Notes under the pieces: model-generated | What the model was told of the DNA's origin: nothing | The model's database searches: none | What the model saw: the letters and a program-made list of their open reading frames with translations, nothing else | Source: Hyaloscypha bicolor E | Lineage: Eukaryota > Ascomycota > Leotiomycetes > Helotiales > Hyaloscyphaceae | Assembly: GCF_002865645.1 (NCBI RefSeq) | Contig: NW_020194609.1 | Coordinates: 434,001 to 498,000 of the forward strand | Direction of reading: 5' to 3' | DNA length: 64,000 bases | Shown here: one piece after another, positions 27,901 to 38,510 of the stretch | Position numbering within the stretch: position 1 is the first letter of the stretch | Layout: the number at the start of each line of letters is the position of its first letter | Translations under genes and position numbers: made by a program

Positions 27901-30829
27901 ATATTTAAAGCTTATTTTCTTTAATTCTATAAATAATTTCAAATAAACTAATTCGAAATTATTAGTAATATAGATATTACTAAAATAATAGAATCTTAGA
28001 AATATAAGTAATAGATTTTAGAATAATAAAAATAAAAAGCTTTAAAATTATTAGAGAAATCAGATATTTATATTTTTATAAATATATACTAGTAATATAT
28101 TAGAAACTTTTCTAAAAACCCGAAAATTAAAGAATTTTAAATAAAGGCTACTTTTTAATTAAGTTCTAAAGTAATAGATATATATAGGCTAGTAATCTAA
28201 TTATTACTTTCAAGTTCTATTCTATAATCTTATAAGCCCTATATATATACTAGTAATAAAACTATTAAAGAAAATATAATAAAAGAAAAATATAATAGAT
28301 TAATTTCCTAGAATATTATATAACCAGAAATTATATTAACTTTTACTAAGGCTTCTAGTAAAGCTTTTACTAGTTCAGATTATTTTATTAGTAGCCTTTC
28401 TCAAACCGAATATTTTATTAGTATTTCTGGAAAATTTATAAATAAGTTTATAGAAATAGAATTTTCTATTTTTATTATAAAGCTCCTAAAAACTAATAAT
28501 TATATTATTACTAGAGAATTATATAAATAAGCTAAGAAACCTAATATCTTATTCTCAGATATTAATATTATTATAAAAAGCTATTAGAAGAATATCTAAA
28601 AAGCTATTTTATATAAAAATACTTATAATTATAATAAAGCTATTTTTAAAAATACTAAGCTCTATAATACTAAGCTCGAGAATAAAGTCAAATACTATAT
28701 AGCTATAGTAAATTAGCTTATAATAGCTCTAATTACTTCTATTTTATTTATTCTAGCTATTTCGAACTTCTTTTAAAAGAATTCTAAACTATTTCTTATT
28801 TATTTCTATTTAGAATTTCTTATATCTTATATTTTCTTTAGAGATATTAGAGTTACTAAACTTCTAAATCTAATTTTCTTTATTAGAGATTATACTATTT
28901 TTTAATAATTAGCTAGTTTAGATTAAAAATAAATTATAAGGAAATACTAATTTATATTTCTTAAAAAATCTCAAGATTATTTATATTTCTAATAAACTTA
29001 CTAGTAATACTTTTACTTTAACTAATTCTTATATAAATAAAAATAGTTCAAATTAGTACTATTAGCTTTTAGAGTTCTATTTTTATCTAAAAAAGCTATA
29101 TTCTAATTCTAATAAGATATAAAATACTTATTATAACTTTAATAAGCTTTAAATATATTCTAATTAAGTATTTTAGAAGTTCTATACTTTCTTCTTATAA
29201 TTATTTATAAAAGGTAATATTAGTCTTTAAAATATTAAATATAAACTAAATAAGAAGCTTTTACTAAAGCTTTAGAAATTAGTATATATATACTATAATA
29301 ATTCTTCTATTAATATTATTTGCTTTACTTAATATACTATATTACTAATAATTAGTAAATTAAAGCTATATATAAGAAAACTAAGAAATATAAAAAGATA
29401 AGAGCTATTCTAGCCAAGTTTATTTCTAGTATTATATTCTTATATATTTCTAAGAAATATATTTTTAAAAAAAAAGCCTAAAAAGCTTATATTAATTACT
29501 TTTATTAAATATATATTCCTTTATAAATATAAGTAATATCTTATAAAAACCGAGAATCTTTTAATTATTAAATACTTTAATTATAATAAGTTTGGCTACT
29601 ATACTAGATATTATTTAGTTCTATATAATAAGGAAATTAAAATAGTTCTTTTTAGAATTAAACCGGGTTTAGTTTCTATTTTACTAAAATATATTATTTT
29701 AGTAAAGTATTTAAAGAATTCAAGTTCTAATTCTTATATAAAACCGGAAAACAAGTATTTCTAAAGAAAGTCTCTATTTTAGAGACTTATAATATAAATT
29801 TAATAGAAATTAATTTAACTTATTTAATAGAAAGAAATATTCTTATAATACTCTATATTATTAGTATAAATAGATTAGGAATTAAGTCTTTTTCCTTTAT
29901 TAATACTAGAACTAATAGTTATATTTTTATTAATATAAAGCTTATTTAGTTTATAAAATAATTTTTAGAAATAAAACTATAACTTCTTTTCTTATCTTAT
30001 ATTATATATAGTTTTAATAAAAAACTAGCTAAATTTACTAAAAAATATATAGAAGTCTTATTTCTAATTAATAGATAAAGTATTAATATACTTATAATTA
30101 TTCTAAATCTTAAAGATTATAATATTATTCTTAGTAGAAAATAAATAATATATATTAATATTCTAGTTAATTATAGAAAATATAAGCTTATATAGCTAAA
30201 GAATAAGCCTAAATTTATATAATTCAATTATATTATTAGTACTTTATAATAATAGCTAGAGAAGTAATCTAATAAGAAATATTAAAAAAATACTAATTAA
30301 TAAAATTCTATTATAAGCTATTTCTAGAAACCTTTTATTCTAAAGTAATCTTTTTTTTCGAATTAATTAGAGGAAATTATATAGAACTATAGAAAAGAAG
30401 TTTTTATAGCCTAATTAAGATATAATACCTAAGTAAAAGCTAAAGAAGCAAAAAGAGGTCTTTAATAAAAAGCAAATATTAGATCTAGCTATTTTTATTT
30501 CTATAGTATTTAATTATATAACTAAGAGAGAAAATAATATTATTAGTTAAATCTCTATTTATAAAATTAATAAAGAATATAAAGCTCGGAAAAAAGAAGC
30601 TATCTCTAGCCTAGAAAATTAATAATTAGAAGAAATAAAGCTTTAGTAGCTATAGAGAATATTATTTCCGGAACTTAAAAAATATATCTTTATTTTCTTT
30701 AAAAAGAAATCTAATATCTTTCTTTTTTATAAATTATATAATTATAAGATTTAGATTAAAGGCCTAAAGAAAACTAAAAGTATTAGATATTAATTCCTCT
30801 AGTAATAGTTTATTTAAAAGCTTTTAGAA

Positions 30830-32000
30830 ATCAAATATTTCTTGGAAAATAATCTAGCTAAAGGCTTTATTAAAGCTAGTTAGGCTCTTTTTACTTTACT
30901 AGTTCTTTTTATAAAGAAAGCAAATAGAGGTTTATATTTTTATATTAATTTCTGCTATTTAAATAATATTATTCGAAAGAATTAATTTTTTTTTCTATTT
31001 ATTAATAAGACTTTAAGTTAATTATCTAAGGCTAAGATTTATATTAAATTAAATATTTACTAAGTTTTCTATTATATAGCTATAAATTCGGATTCTTAGA
31101 AACTAATAATATTTTATATCTATTATAAAGTATATAAATATAATATTCTCTAGAAAGGCCTTATAAATAGCCTAGCTATATATTAATATTATATAAATAA
31201 TATACTTTTTAAATATCTAGATAACTTTTATATAATATATTTTAATAATATTCTTATTTATTTAGAAAATCTAGTAAAATATAAATAGTATATATAAAAA
31301 GTATTAGATTATTTATATTTTATTAGCCTTTAAGTAAATATTAAGAAATCGGAATTTAAAGTTATATATATAAAGTATTTAGGCTTTATTATTTTTATAT
31401 CTAATATTAAAATAATATATAACTAGTAATTTCTAAAAATAATTAAAGATATATAATTCTTTCTCGGCTTTTATAACTTTTATAAATATTTTATTAGAAA
31501 ATATAAACGAATTACTAGATCTTTTACTTTATTTATAAAAAAGAAGATTTTTATTAAATAATTCGAATAATATTAAAAGGCTTTTATTTACCTAAAAAAA
31601 GCTATAATTTCTATTCTAGTTCTATAATACTATAATTTAGATTTACTTATAATAATAGAAATAAATATATTTAAAAAAGTAATTACTAGTTTACTTTTTT
31701 AATAAGATTCAGAAATAGGCTTTTAGTATTCTATAGCTTATTTTTTCAAAATTATACTTCTAGTAAAGCTTAATTATAATATATATAATAAGGAAATACT
31801 TACTATAATATAAGTATTAGAGAAATAAAAAGCTAAACTAGAAAGTTTTTAGTATATTTCTTTTAAGATCTATTCTAATTATTATACCTTAGAATACTTT
31901 ATAACTACTAAAAAGTTCTTTTTTTAATAAACTAAATAAGCTAGGCTTTTATTTTATTATTATTTTAAGCTTATATATTATTCTGGAAAATTAAATAAAT
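30830..32000 (+). pseudogene. Decayed Gypsy reverse transcriptase / RNase H
   Basis: Plus-strand reading shows LFIKKANRGLYFYIN, then KIYIKLNIY (first catalytic Asp region, Asp now Asn), then a decayed YLDDILIY motif near 31,245-31,270 in which both Asp codons read as Asn or are changed by G-to-A, then LGFYNFYKYFI. RNase H follows with LNYNIYNKEILTII near 31,760-31,815. Stops replace Gln, Trp and Arg codons. It is a relic only. Confidence 0.75.
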
Positions 32001-32599
32001 AAATAAATATTTTATTATAAAAATAAAATAAAATAAATACTTAGAGCCAGATTAAGAAAAAGTTATAAACCCAAATATTTTTTCCTAAAAATAAGATTAA
32101 TCTAGAAATTATTTATAACTTATAGTTTATAGTAATATTTTATAAAGTCGGCTTATTTAATTCGGAATTTGGTTCTAAAAACCAAATATATACTAAAGAC
32201 TTTCTAAAAGAAAATACTTTTATTAGAAATATAATTTCCCTAAAAAAAGATATTTTCTTAAAAGCTTTACTAGTAAACTCTATTATAATAGCCTTTATAG
32301 AAGTATTATTAGAAGCTTCTACTAAATATAGTAATTTATAATTTATAAATAAGATTCTATAAAATAATTATATATTATTAAATCTAGAAAAGCTATATAT
32401 AATAGTTTAAATTAAAAGTAATATTTAAATATTATAAAATAGCCTTCTTTTATATTATAAAAGACTTTATATTATAAAGAATATAATAATTTCTGGATTA
32501 TTTTTATAAACTGCCCTAATTTATAAAATATATAATAAATTCTTTTCTAGATATTCTAGATATATAAAGCTCTATTAGCTATTAAAGAAATAATATTAC

Positions 32600-33450
32600 T
32601 AGCTATTTATAAATAAGGATATTAATTAATACTATAGTAATTATTATATTTATAAGAAATTATATATATCTAGAAATAAGAAATCTAATTTATTTTATCT
32701 TTTTCTAGTTTCTAATTACCTCTAATAATATATTATTATAGATTTTAAAAGCTATCTAGAAAGTAAATCGGGCTATAATATAATTACTATATTTATAAAT
32801 TACTTATCTAAATATCTAATTATAATTCTAGTATAAGATATAATTATAATTAAATAGCTAGTATTTCTGTTTTTATTTTATATAATATACTAAATAGGTA
32901 TTCTAGAAATAATTATATGAGATTAGAAACTCTAATTTATATCCGATTTTTAAAGCGAATTTTATATAAGAATTAGTATAAAGTTTAAGCTTTCTATAAC
33001 TAATTATTTCTAAATAAATAAATAAATAGAGATTATTAATTAATACTTTAATTAGAGATTATATTTATATATTAATTATTACTAGAATAATTAAAATAAA
33101 TAGATTACTATAATTAATTATTAATAAATCTCTTTTTAATATAAAACTATTAGCTAGTTCTTATTTATAACTAAAAAGAGCTATAAGCCTTATATTTCTC
33201 TAGACTAGAACTTTTCTATTAAAGCTAATTTATCTAAAGAAAAACTAAATAGAAATAAAGCTAAAGTATTAGTAAATTAATTATATAAATTATAGTAATT
33301 TGCCTAAAGCTATATAAAATAAATATAGAAATAATATATAATATAAGCTAATAAGTATTATTATCGAATTAATCTCAAAGTCGGAAATAAAATATAAGTT
33401 ATTATAAAATACTAGAAATCCGATTATTTGAATTAGAGGCTAGGGAACTA
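32600..33450 (+). pseudogene. Decayed Gypsy integrase
   Basis: Near 32,735-32,830 the plus-strand reading is IIIDFKSYLESKSGYN then INYLSKYLI, the first-Asp region of retroviral-type integrase core. Near 32,935-32,960 comes QFISDF with a following SEFY, the second-Asp region. At 33,370-33,470 KVGNKI and KGLFEIL resemble the C-terminal SH3-like segment. Order and spacing are right; stop codons are frequent. Confidence 0.7.
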
Positions 33451-34037
33451 AATAAAGGGCCTATTTGAGATTCTAGAAAAATATAGCTATTTGTTTTTCC
33501 TGAAATTATTAGAAATTATAAAGATATATCTAGTCTTCTATATAGAAAAGTTATAAAAAGACTTCTAGAATTCTTTACTAGATTAAATAAATCCGGAACT
33601 ACTTTTATTAATATTAGAAAATAGTAAATAAAAATATAATATTAAACGAGTTATTATAATTAAGCTAATAAGAAATAGGCTAAAGTATAGAATTTAGTAA
33701 GTTAGTTAGAATAAGAATCTAATATAATATTTAGTTTTAGTATTAAGTAATAATTCTCTAGTTTTATAGAGTTTCTATAATAATAATATTAATATATTAG
33801 AACTTCTATAAAACTTATAATACTAGCTAGATTATATAAAAAAATAATACTTATTTAGAATTATATAGAAATAATAATAAATTCTTTTAGATTATATAAT
33901 AAAGATATTAGCCTTTTATATATAATATTTATATTTGAAATACTAGTTTTATTTTAGAAAAGAATATAATATAAAATTAAATAAATTAATAGCTTTTATA
34001 AAACTCGGGAATAAGCTTATTATAAAAAAAGAAATAA

Positions 34038-34311
34038 TATTATAATTTCTAGATATCTGGTATTTAAGATATTTTACTAGATATTAGATATCTCTTAGAT
34101 ATATATAATATAATTACTTTATTAAAGAAATATATTTGGAATATATTAAAGATATTTAGAAGACTAAGCCTATTTAGAACTAGTATACTATAGAATATAT
34201 ATATTTCTTTATAGCCTCTTATATTCTAGTTTTTCTTTTTTTAGCTTTAAATTATTTTTATAAAAAACCTTCTATCTTACTTTCTAAGCCCTAAATATTA
34301 TATTTATAATA
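34038..34311 (+). repeat. Inner Gypsy 3' LTR
   Basis: 274 bp, begins TATTATAATTTCTAGATATC, ends ATATTTATAATA, followed by target duplication ATAAT at 34,312-34,316. A polypurine tract lies immediately upstream. Confidence 0.85.
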
Positions 34312-36661
34312 ATAATAAAGAAAAATTCTTGAAATTACTAGATATAGTAATAAAACAGGCTAGTAGTAATTCTAGCTATAATATTCTTAATTATTAGTAG
34401 GCTTATATATTATTTAAATAATTAATTAATTATAATAAATATATTATTATATTTCTTATTTATAAAACTAGAAATATAAAAGTCTATAAATAAATTATCT
34501 TATATTTTTAGGGAAACTAGTAATAAATATAATAGACTTAATATTTTATTTCTTAGTTTATAAAACCTTTAATATTTATAGTAGTTTACTATAAAATAAT
34601 TAATATTTATAAAGAAAATAGGCTATTAATAAAGTCTCTAAACTAGAATTTTTGTCTTATTTTAACCGGAATATATAGTAATTATTATATTATAGATTTA
34701 TTATAAAAGCCTAGTTTATAAATTATTATATTTATCTAGTATAATAAGTTTTTTATTATAAAGTATATAGCTATTTAATATTTCCTATAAATTCGTATTC
34801 TTTTAGACTTTTCTATATTTATTTTCTAGAGCTAGATTTATCTAATTAGCTTATAGAACTTTAATTATAATAAATAGCTTATTTATTTCTTTTATCTTAA
34901 TAGAAATATAAATTATATCTATTATTTTAATAAAAGCAAGAATTAGATCTAATAAAATAACTTATCTAGTTCTTTTAGCTTTCTTAGCCTGCTTTTGGGT
35001 TAGTATAAGCTTATTCTTTTAGAATAAAATATTAGTAATAATATTATTTTTATCTAATTAATAAGTAATTTAGTAATAGAATTATAATAAGAAACTTATT
35101 TATTAGATTTATTATTTATTTAAAAGCCTTTTAATATTAAAATACTCGAGAGCTTTATAGTTAGTAATAATTAGTTTTATTTATTATTCCCGAAATTCTT
35201 AAATAATAATAAGAAGTTTCTTATTATAAACTTTATAATAGCTTTTAGTTCCTTAAAAAGTTTTAAAATAAAACGAGACCGGGTATTATTATTTATTTTC
35301 TAGGCTTTTTTAAGAAAATATACCTATAATAGCTAGGTTTAAATAATTAGTTTTTAGGCAAATTTCTTTATTATATTTATTATAAAGAAATATAAGAGTA
35401 AAAAAAAGCAAAACTTTAAGCTAATTAAAAGCATTTAGCTAGATTTTATTAAATATAAACTTTAGTAAAATATTTTTTTTAATTAGATAGTTTAAGAAAT
35501 AAGAAATATATTTATAGGCTTAGATAAATCTATATTAAAAGTTATAAAAGCCCAAAAATAACTATATTTCTCTTTTTATTATTAGTACTAATTTTAAATA
35601 ATAGAGGTTTTAGTAAAATCTATTTATATATCTTAATCCGAAATAATAAATTCTAAAAATATTATTTTAGAGACTTTAAATTTGTATTTATAAATATTAA
35701 TTTATAATCCGGTATTCTAGAGCTTTTATAAAACTATTTCAATATACTATTAATACTTTTTTTATTTTTAGAAAAAATTAATATATTATTAATATAAGCT
35801 AAATAAAAGTTATTTAAATAATTTATTAAAATAATATTAATATATTACTAGAAAATTACTAGATTATTATAAAGTTTAAATAATAGAACTATTAGTTTAA
35901 AGAATCTATATTTTATTCTAAAAGCTATTTATATTATAGAAGCTAGTTTTATATAAATTTAATTAAAAGTATATTAAATATCTAATTTAGTAAATACTAA
36001 TAATTTAGCTAATTAATTAAGAGTTTTAATAATAAATAATAGGAAATAATAATTCTTTTTTATTATAGTATTTAGCTATTAATAATTAATATAAAATTAT
36101 AGGCTATTATTTTTCTTTTTAATAAATAAGACTAGTAATAAAAAAGGGAATTCGAATAGCTTAATAAAACTTTTTTTAAGTTCTTAATAAGATACTTTTC
36201 TATTTTTTCGAGTTTATTAAAGCTTATTTTATAAAGATAAGTTATCTTTATTAAGGAAACTAGTTTATTAAAATAAAGCTTATAATTAAAGAATTAAAAC
36301 TAGAGAAGCTTATTTATTACTTTTTTAAAGAATATTCTAGCTATATTATATAGCTATATAAAAAGAAATATTTAAAGTTCTTAAAATTCTTTAAAATTAA
36401 AAAATAGTATATTATTAAAAATATTAAATTCATTTATAATAAGGAAATATATTAGATTACTAGTTTAAATATAGTATCTAGTAGGCTATAGTATTAGTTA
36501 TTTAATTATTATAAATAGTAGTAAATATTTTTTTAGTTTATAATTCTATTTCTTAAATATATAATTAATCTTATTAATAGTAACTAATCTAATTAAATTA
36601 CTAGGGTTTTTAATACTTAATTAGAAAGTAGTTATTCTAATAAAATAGTAGAAATAGTTTA
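34312..36661 (-). pseudogene. Outer Gypsy pol relic (minus strand)
   Basis: Segment of the outer element between its two nested insertions. On the minus strand 35,815-35,761 reads FYLAYINNILIFSKNK, a decayed RT active-site motif of the YxDDILIFSK type with both Asp changed to Asn by G-to-A. Flanking sequence has decayed RT-like text interrupted by stops. Nothing functional. Confidence 0.6.
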
Positions 36662-36666
36662 GTAGT

Positions 36667-36809
36667 TATTGCAAAATAGCAAGGAATAGTGATTTGCATA
36701 AGTGGTTATCTGATTAAAAGAAGCTCTAAAGGGAGCCTCTGGATCTAGCTAAATAAAAGGGGCCGCTGAGTAAGCGAAGCTAAGCTCCCTAGTACCCGTA
36801 TATATAATA
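36667..36809 (-). repeat. Copia-like element, left (3') LTR
   Basis: 143 bp, differs from the right copy at eight positions, all transitions (C/T or G/A), split between the two copies. Begins TATTG and ends ATAATA where the right copy has TATCG and CGATA. Confidence 0.85.
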
Positions 36810-37439
36810 CACCTCCCAGAGGCTTCTAATTCTATATACAAAGGAAATAGCTAGTAAAGTACTCCTACGAAGCACCCCTAGCCAAAAGGAGTGTGTGTGT
36901 GTGGTCTATCTCCCCTAATTAAGAGCTAAGAAACCGTCATTCCCTAACGCCTCACATTAAGCTAATAGAACCAAAAGGGGTAGGAAGCAGAGCGTCCCCA
37001 GACGTCTCCGGCAGTGCACTCAGTTCCCAAAAAAAAGCCTAGCTCCAGCCCCGGACGGCTCCGCAAGCCCAAAGCCAGGAAACCACATCATATATACTAT
37101 TAATACTCAAAGTCCCCTGGTAACTTCCCTCTATTCTTTATCTAACCCTTCTTCTCAAGCTATCCACTTAGCTTCTCGTATCCCTTTGCCAAGCGTTCTC
37201 GTACGGCCTTTAATTACTCGTCCGTAGGCTATAGATCAAGTTTCCTGGTACAGGAACTAGTGGTTGCAAGCTCTAGAATAGAGTAATTAACGGGCTTCCA
37301 CGGGTGCTTTTCCGCTCTTGTTTCCTTACAAGGATACGAGTGGCCTTGCGAATCAGATCGTCTAGCGAGAGAAGCAAAGATTGCAAGTAAAGAGCATTCG
37401 TTTTACTAAATCAGGGCCTCAAAGATCCTTCCGTATTAC

Positions 37440-38224
37440 TCGAGCATATAAACGGGCTCTCTAAGCGCATTAGCCTCAATTACCAAAGCGAGTTGCTATA
37501 CTCCCCAAATAGGTATAAACTTGGCTGCTACTACTTGAAGAAAGTCCTTGATTACCAGGAATCCTTCGACTTCTGTAACTCGGTAGGTTTGAGCTCATAT
37601 AAGAGCTTGGTACTAATCATTGATCCAGGCTATGGGAGATTCTCTACCTATTCTGCTACGGTCCAGAATTCTGTTATAATCCTCCCTTACTTGTTCCCGC
37701 ATATTGTTCTCCAATGGCTGGAATTTCTCGCAAAGAGCTCGTATAACATTCTAAAGAGAGAGCCTCTACTGGGAAACGAGTAACTCAAGGTGTGGTGCGA
37801 GCAGAGCAGGTTCTACCATACGGCGTATCTAATCCCAGATATTCTGATACCGAGAGCTTTGTATTAACTAATTCGATTACTTGACAGAGTACTCCTTAAG
37901 CCTGAACGAGTATTCCTCCTTAATATTATTAAAACGAGCTGGATATGGAGCTCTTGGTCGTACTCCCTTCTCTGCTTCTGGCCTCCCATCCGTATCCCAT
38001 ATTGCTAATAAAGTATTTCGCTCGATATTCGATTACTTAATTATTTAATTAATCGTAAGAGGTGGGGGGGGATCTGCAGAGAGCAGGTAAGAAGCTTCTG
38101 GAGCATCGGGATTAACGAGGTGCCATACGTTTCGAAAGGTGGAATTGATTTTAAGCTCTATATATTACGCAGGGAAGCTCCTGTAATTAGTAAGGCATAT
38201 ATCGGAGACTGGTGGAGCTGCCAT
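37440..38224 (-). pseudogene. Decayed copia-type gag
   Basis: From the minus-strand ATG at 38,224 the frame starts MAAPPVSDICLTNYRSFPA, hits a stop where a Trp is expected, then reads NVWHLVNPDAPEA, resembling fungal copia gag (WxxLxxx..VWxxxxPD). Further on, about 37,720-37,500, a shifted frame reads REQVREDYNRILDRSRIG, then PIAWIND*YQAL, AQTYRVTEVEG and KDFLQVVAAKFIPIW, again gag-like, with TAG and TGA at Trp, Arg and Gln positions. The middle part needs frameshifts. The stops fit RIP. Confidence 0.6.
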
Positions 38225-38346
38225 TCTAAAAAGAGGAATAAAGGATGAGAAAACCAGGTAAAACGTGTTCTTTTAGTAGTTACGACCGTAGTGAGAACAA
38301 ACCGCAATTACTAGAACGCTTACTAATTGCTAATAGAGGTATGCAG

Positions 38347-38367
38347 CTAGTACGCCGGGCTCATAAC
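38347..38367 (-). other. Primer-binding site matching half of tRNA-Met
   Basis: The plus strand reads CGCCGGGCTCATAAC directly before the right LTR. This is the anticodon arm sequence of an elongator tRNA-Met (anticodon CAT, loop CTCATAA). On the minus strand, the element's sense strand, the complement directly follows the 5' LTR, where a primer-binding site belongs. Use of a tRNA 5' half cut in the anticodon loop is known for copia-type elements. Confidence 0.6.
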
Positions 38368-38510
38368 TATCGCAAAATAGCAAGGAACAGTGATTTGCAT
38401 AAGTAGTTGTCTGATTAAAAGAAGCTCTAAAGAGAGCCTCTGGATCTAGCTAAATAAAAGGGGCCGCTAAGTAAGCGAAGCTAAGCTCCCTAGTACCCGT
38501 ATATACGATA
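38368..38510 (-). repeat. Copia-like element, right (5') LTR
   Basis: 143 bp, begins TATCGCAAAATAGC and ends GTATATACGATA, so the termini TATCG/CGATA are inverted. Followed by target duplication GTAGT. Confidence 0.85.

Larger units (their letters stand above)
27626..34311 (+). mobile_element. Inner Gypsy-type LTR retrotransposon, full length but RIP-killed
   Basis: LTRs of 275 and 274 bp (27,626-27,900; 34,038-34,311) start TATTATAATTTCT and end TTTATAATA, flanked by ATAAT on both sides (27,621-27,625; 34,312-34,316). A polypurine run AAAAAAAGAAATAA abuts the 3' LTR. The internal 6.1 kb reads, in order on the plus strand: gag with a decayed zinc knuckle near 29,575-29,615, aspartic protease near 29,900-29,940 (FINTRTNS, from the DTGA-type site), reverse transcriptase 30,830-31,400, RNase H 31,560-32,000, and integrase 32,600-33,400. 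This PR-RT-RH-IN order is that of Ty3/Gypsy. Stops at former Trp, Gln and Arg codons occur throughout. It sits inside the outer Gypsy and so is younger. Confidence 0.85.
1..36661. repeat. AT-rich RIP-degraded transposon block (left)
   Basis: Extremely AT-rich DNA, dominated by TA, TAA and TTA, with no convincing intact gene and no long open frame. Where homology can still be read it is to transposons: Gypsy pol in both orientations, hAT transposase, several copies of one LTR. Differences between repeat copies are nearly all C/T and G/A, and conserved Trp, Gln and Arg codons have become stops; this is the known outcome of RIP in ascomycetes. Stretches 1-4,300, 6,263-8,060, 8,621-10,750, 11,883-16,700 and 19,070-23,900 are of the same kind and I could not assign them to a named element. 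The block is likely heterochromatin; whether it is centromeric, subtelomeric or interstitial cannot be told here. Confidence 0.9.
36667..38510 (-). mobile_element. Non-autonomous copia-like LTR element (gag only), TSD GTAGT
   Basis: Two 143-bp direct repeats (36,667-36,809 and 38,368-38,510) flanked by GTAGT on both sides (36,662-36,666; 38,511-38,515). The internal part is only 1,558 bp and much less AT-rich than its surroundings, so the element is young. On the minus strand, the sequence abutting the right LTR is complementary to the 5' half of a methionine tRNA (38,347-38,367), as in copia-type primers, and a purine-rich GGGAGGTG abuts the left LTR. A decayed gag is read on the minus strand from ATG at 38,224. 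No protease, integrase or RT is present, so it would depend on a helper. Confidence 0.8.

Noticed and set aside
1..36661. Mitochondrial origin of the AT-rich block
   Set aside because: Contains decayed nuclear retroelements with target duplications, and no mitochondrial genes or rRNA; it is continuous with nuclear genes.
37493..37783. Plus-strand open frame of 96 codons in the copia-like element
   Set aside because: It starts at a non-ATG codon and lies antisense to the gag-like reading, which has recognisable gag text; treated as a shadow.
38341..38367. Partial tRNA-Met gene
   Set aside because: Only the 5' half up to the anticodon loop is similar and it abuts an LTR exactly; a primer-binding site explains it better.
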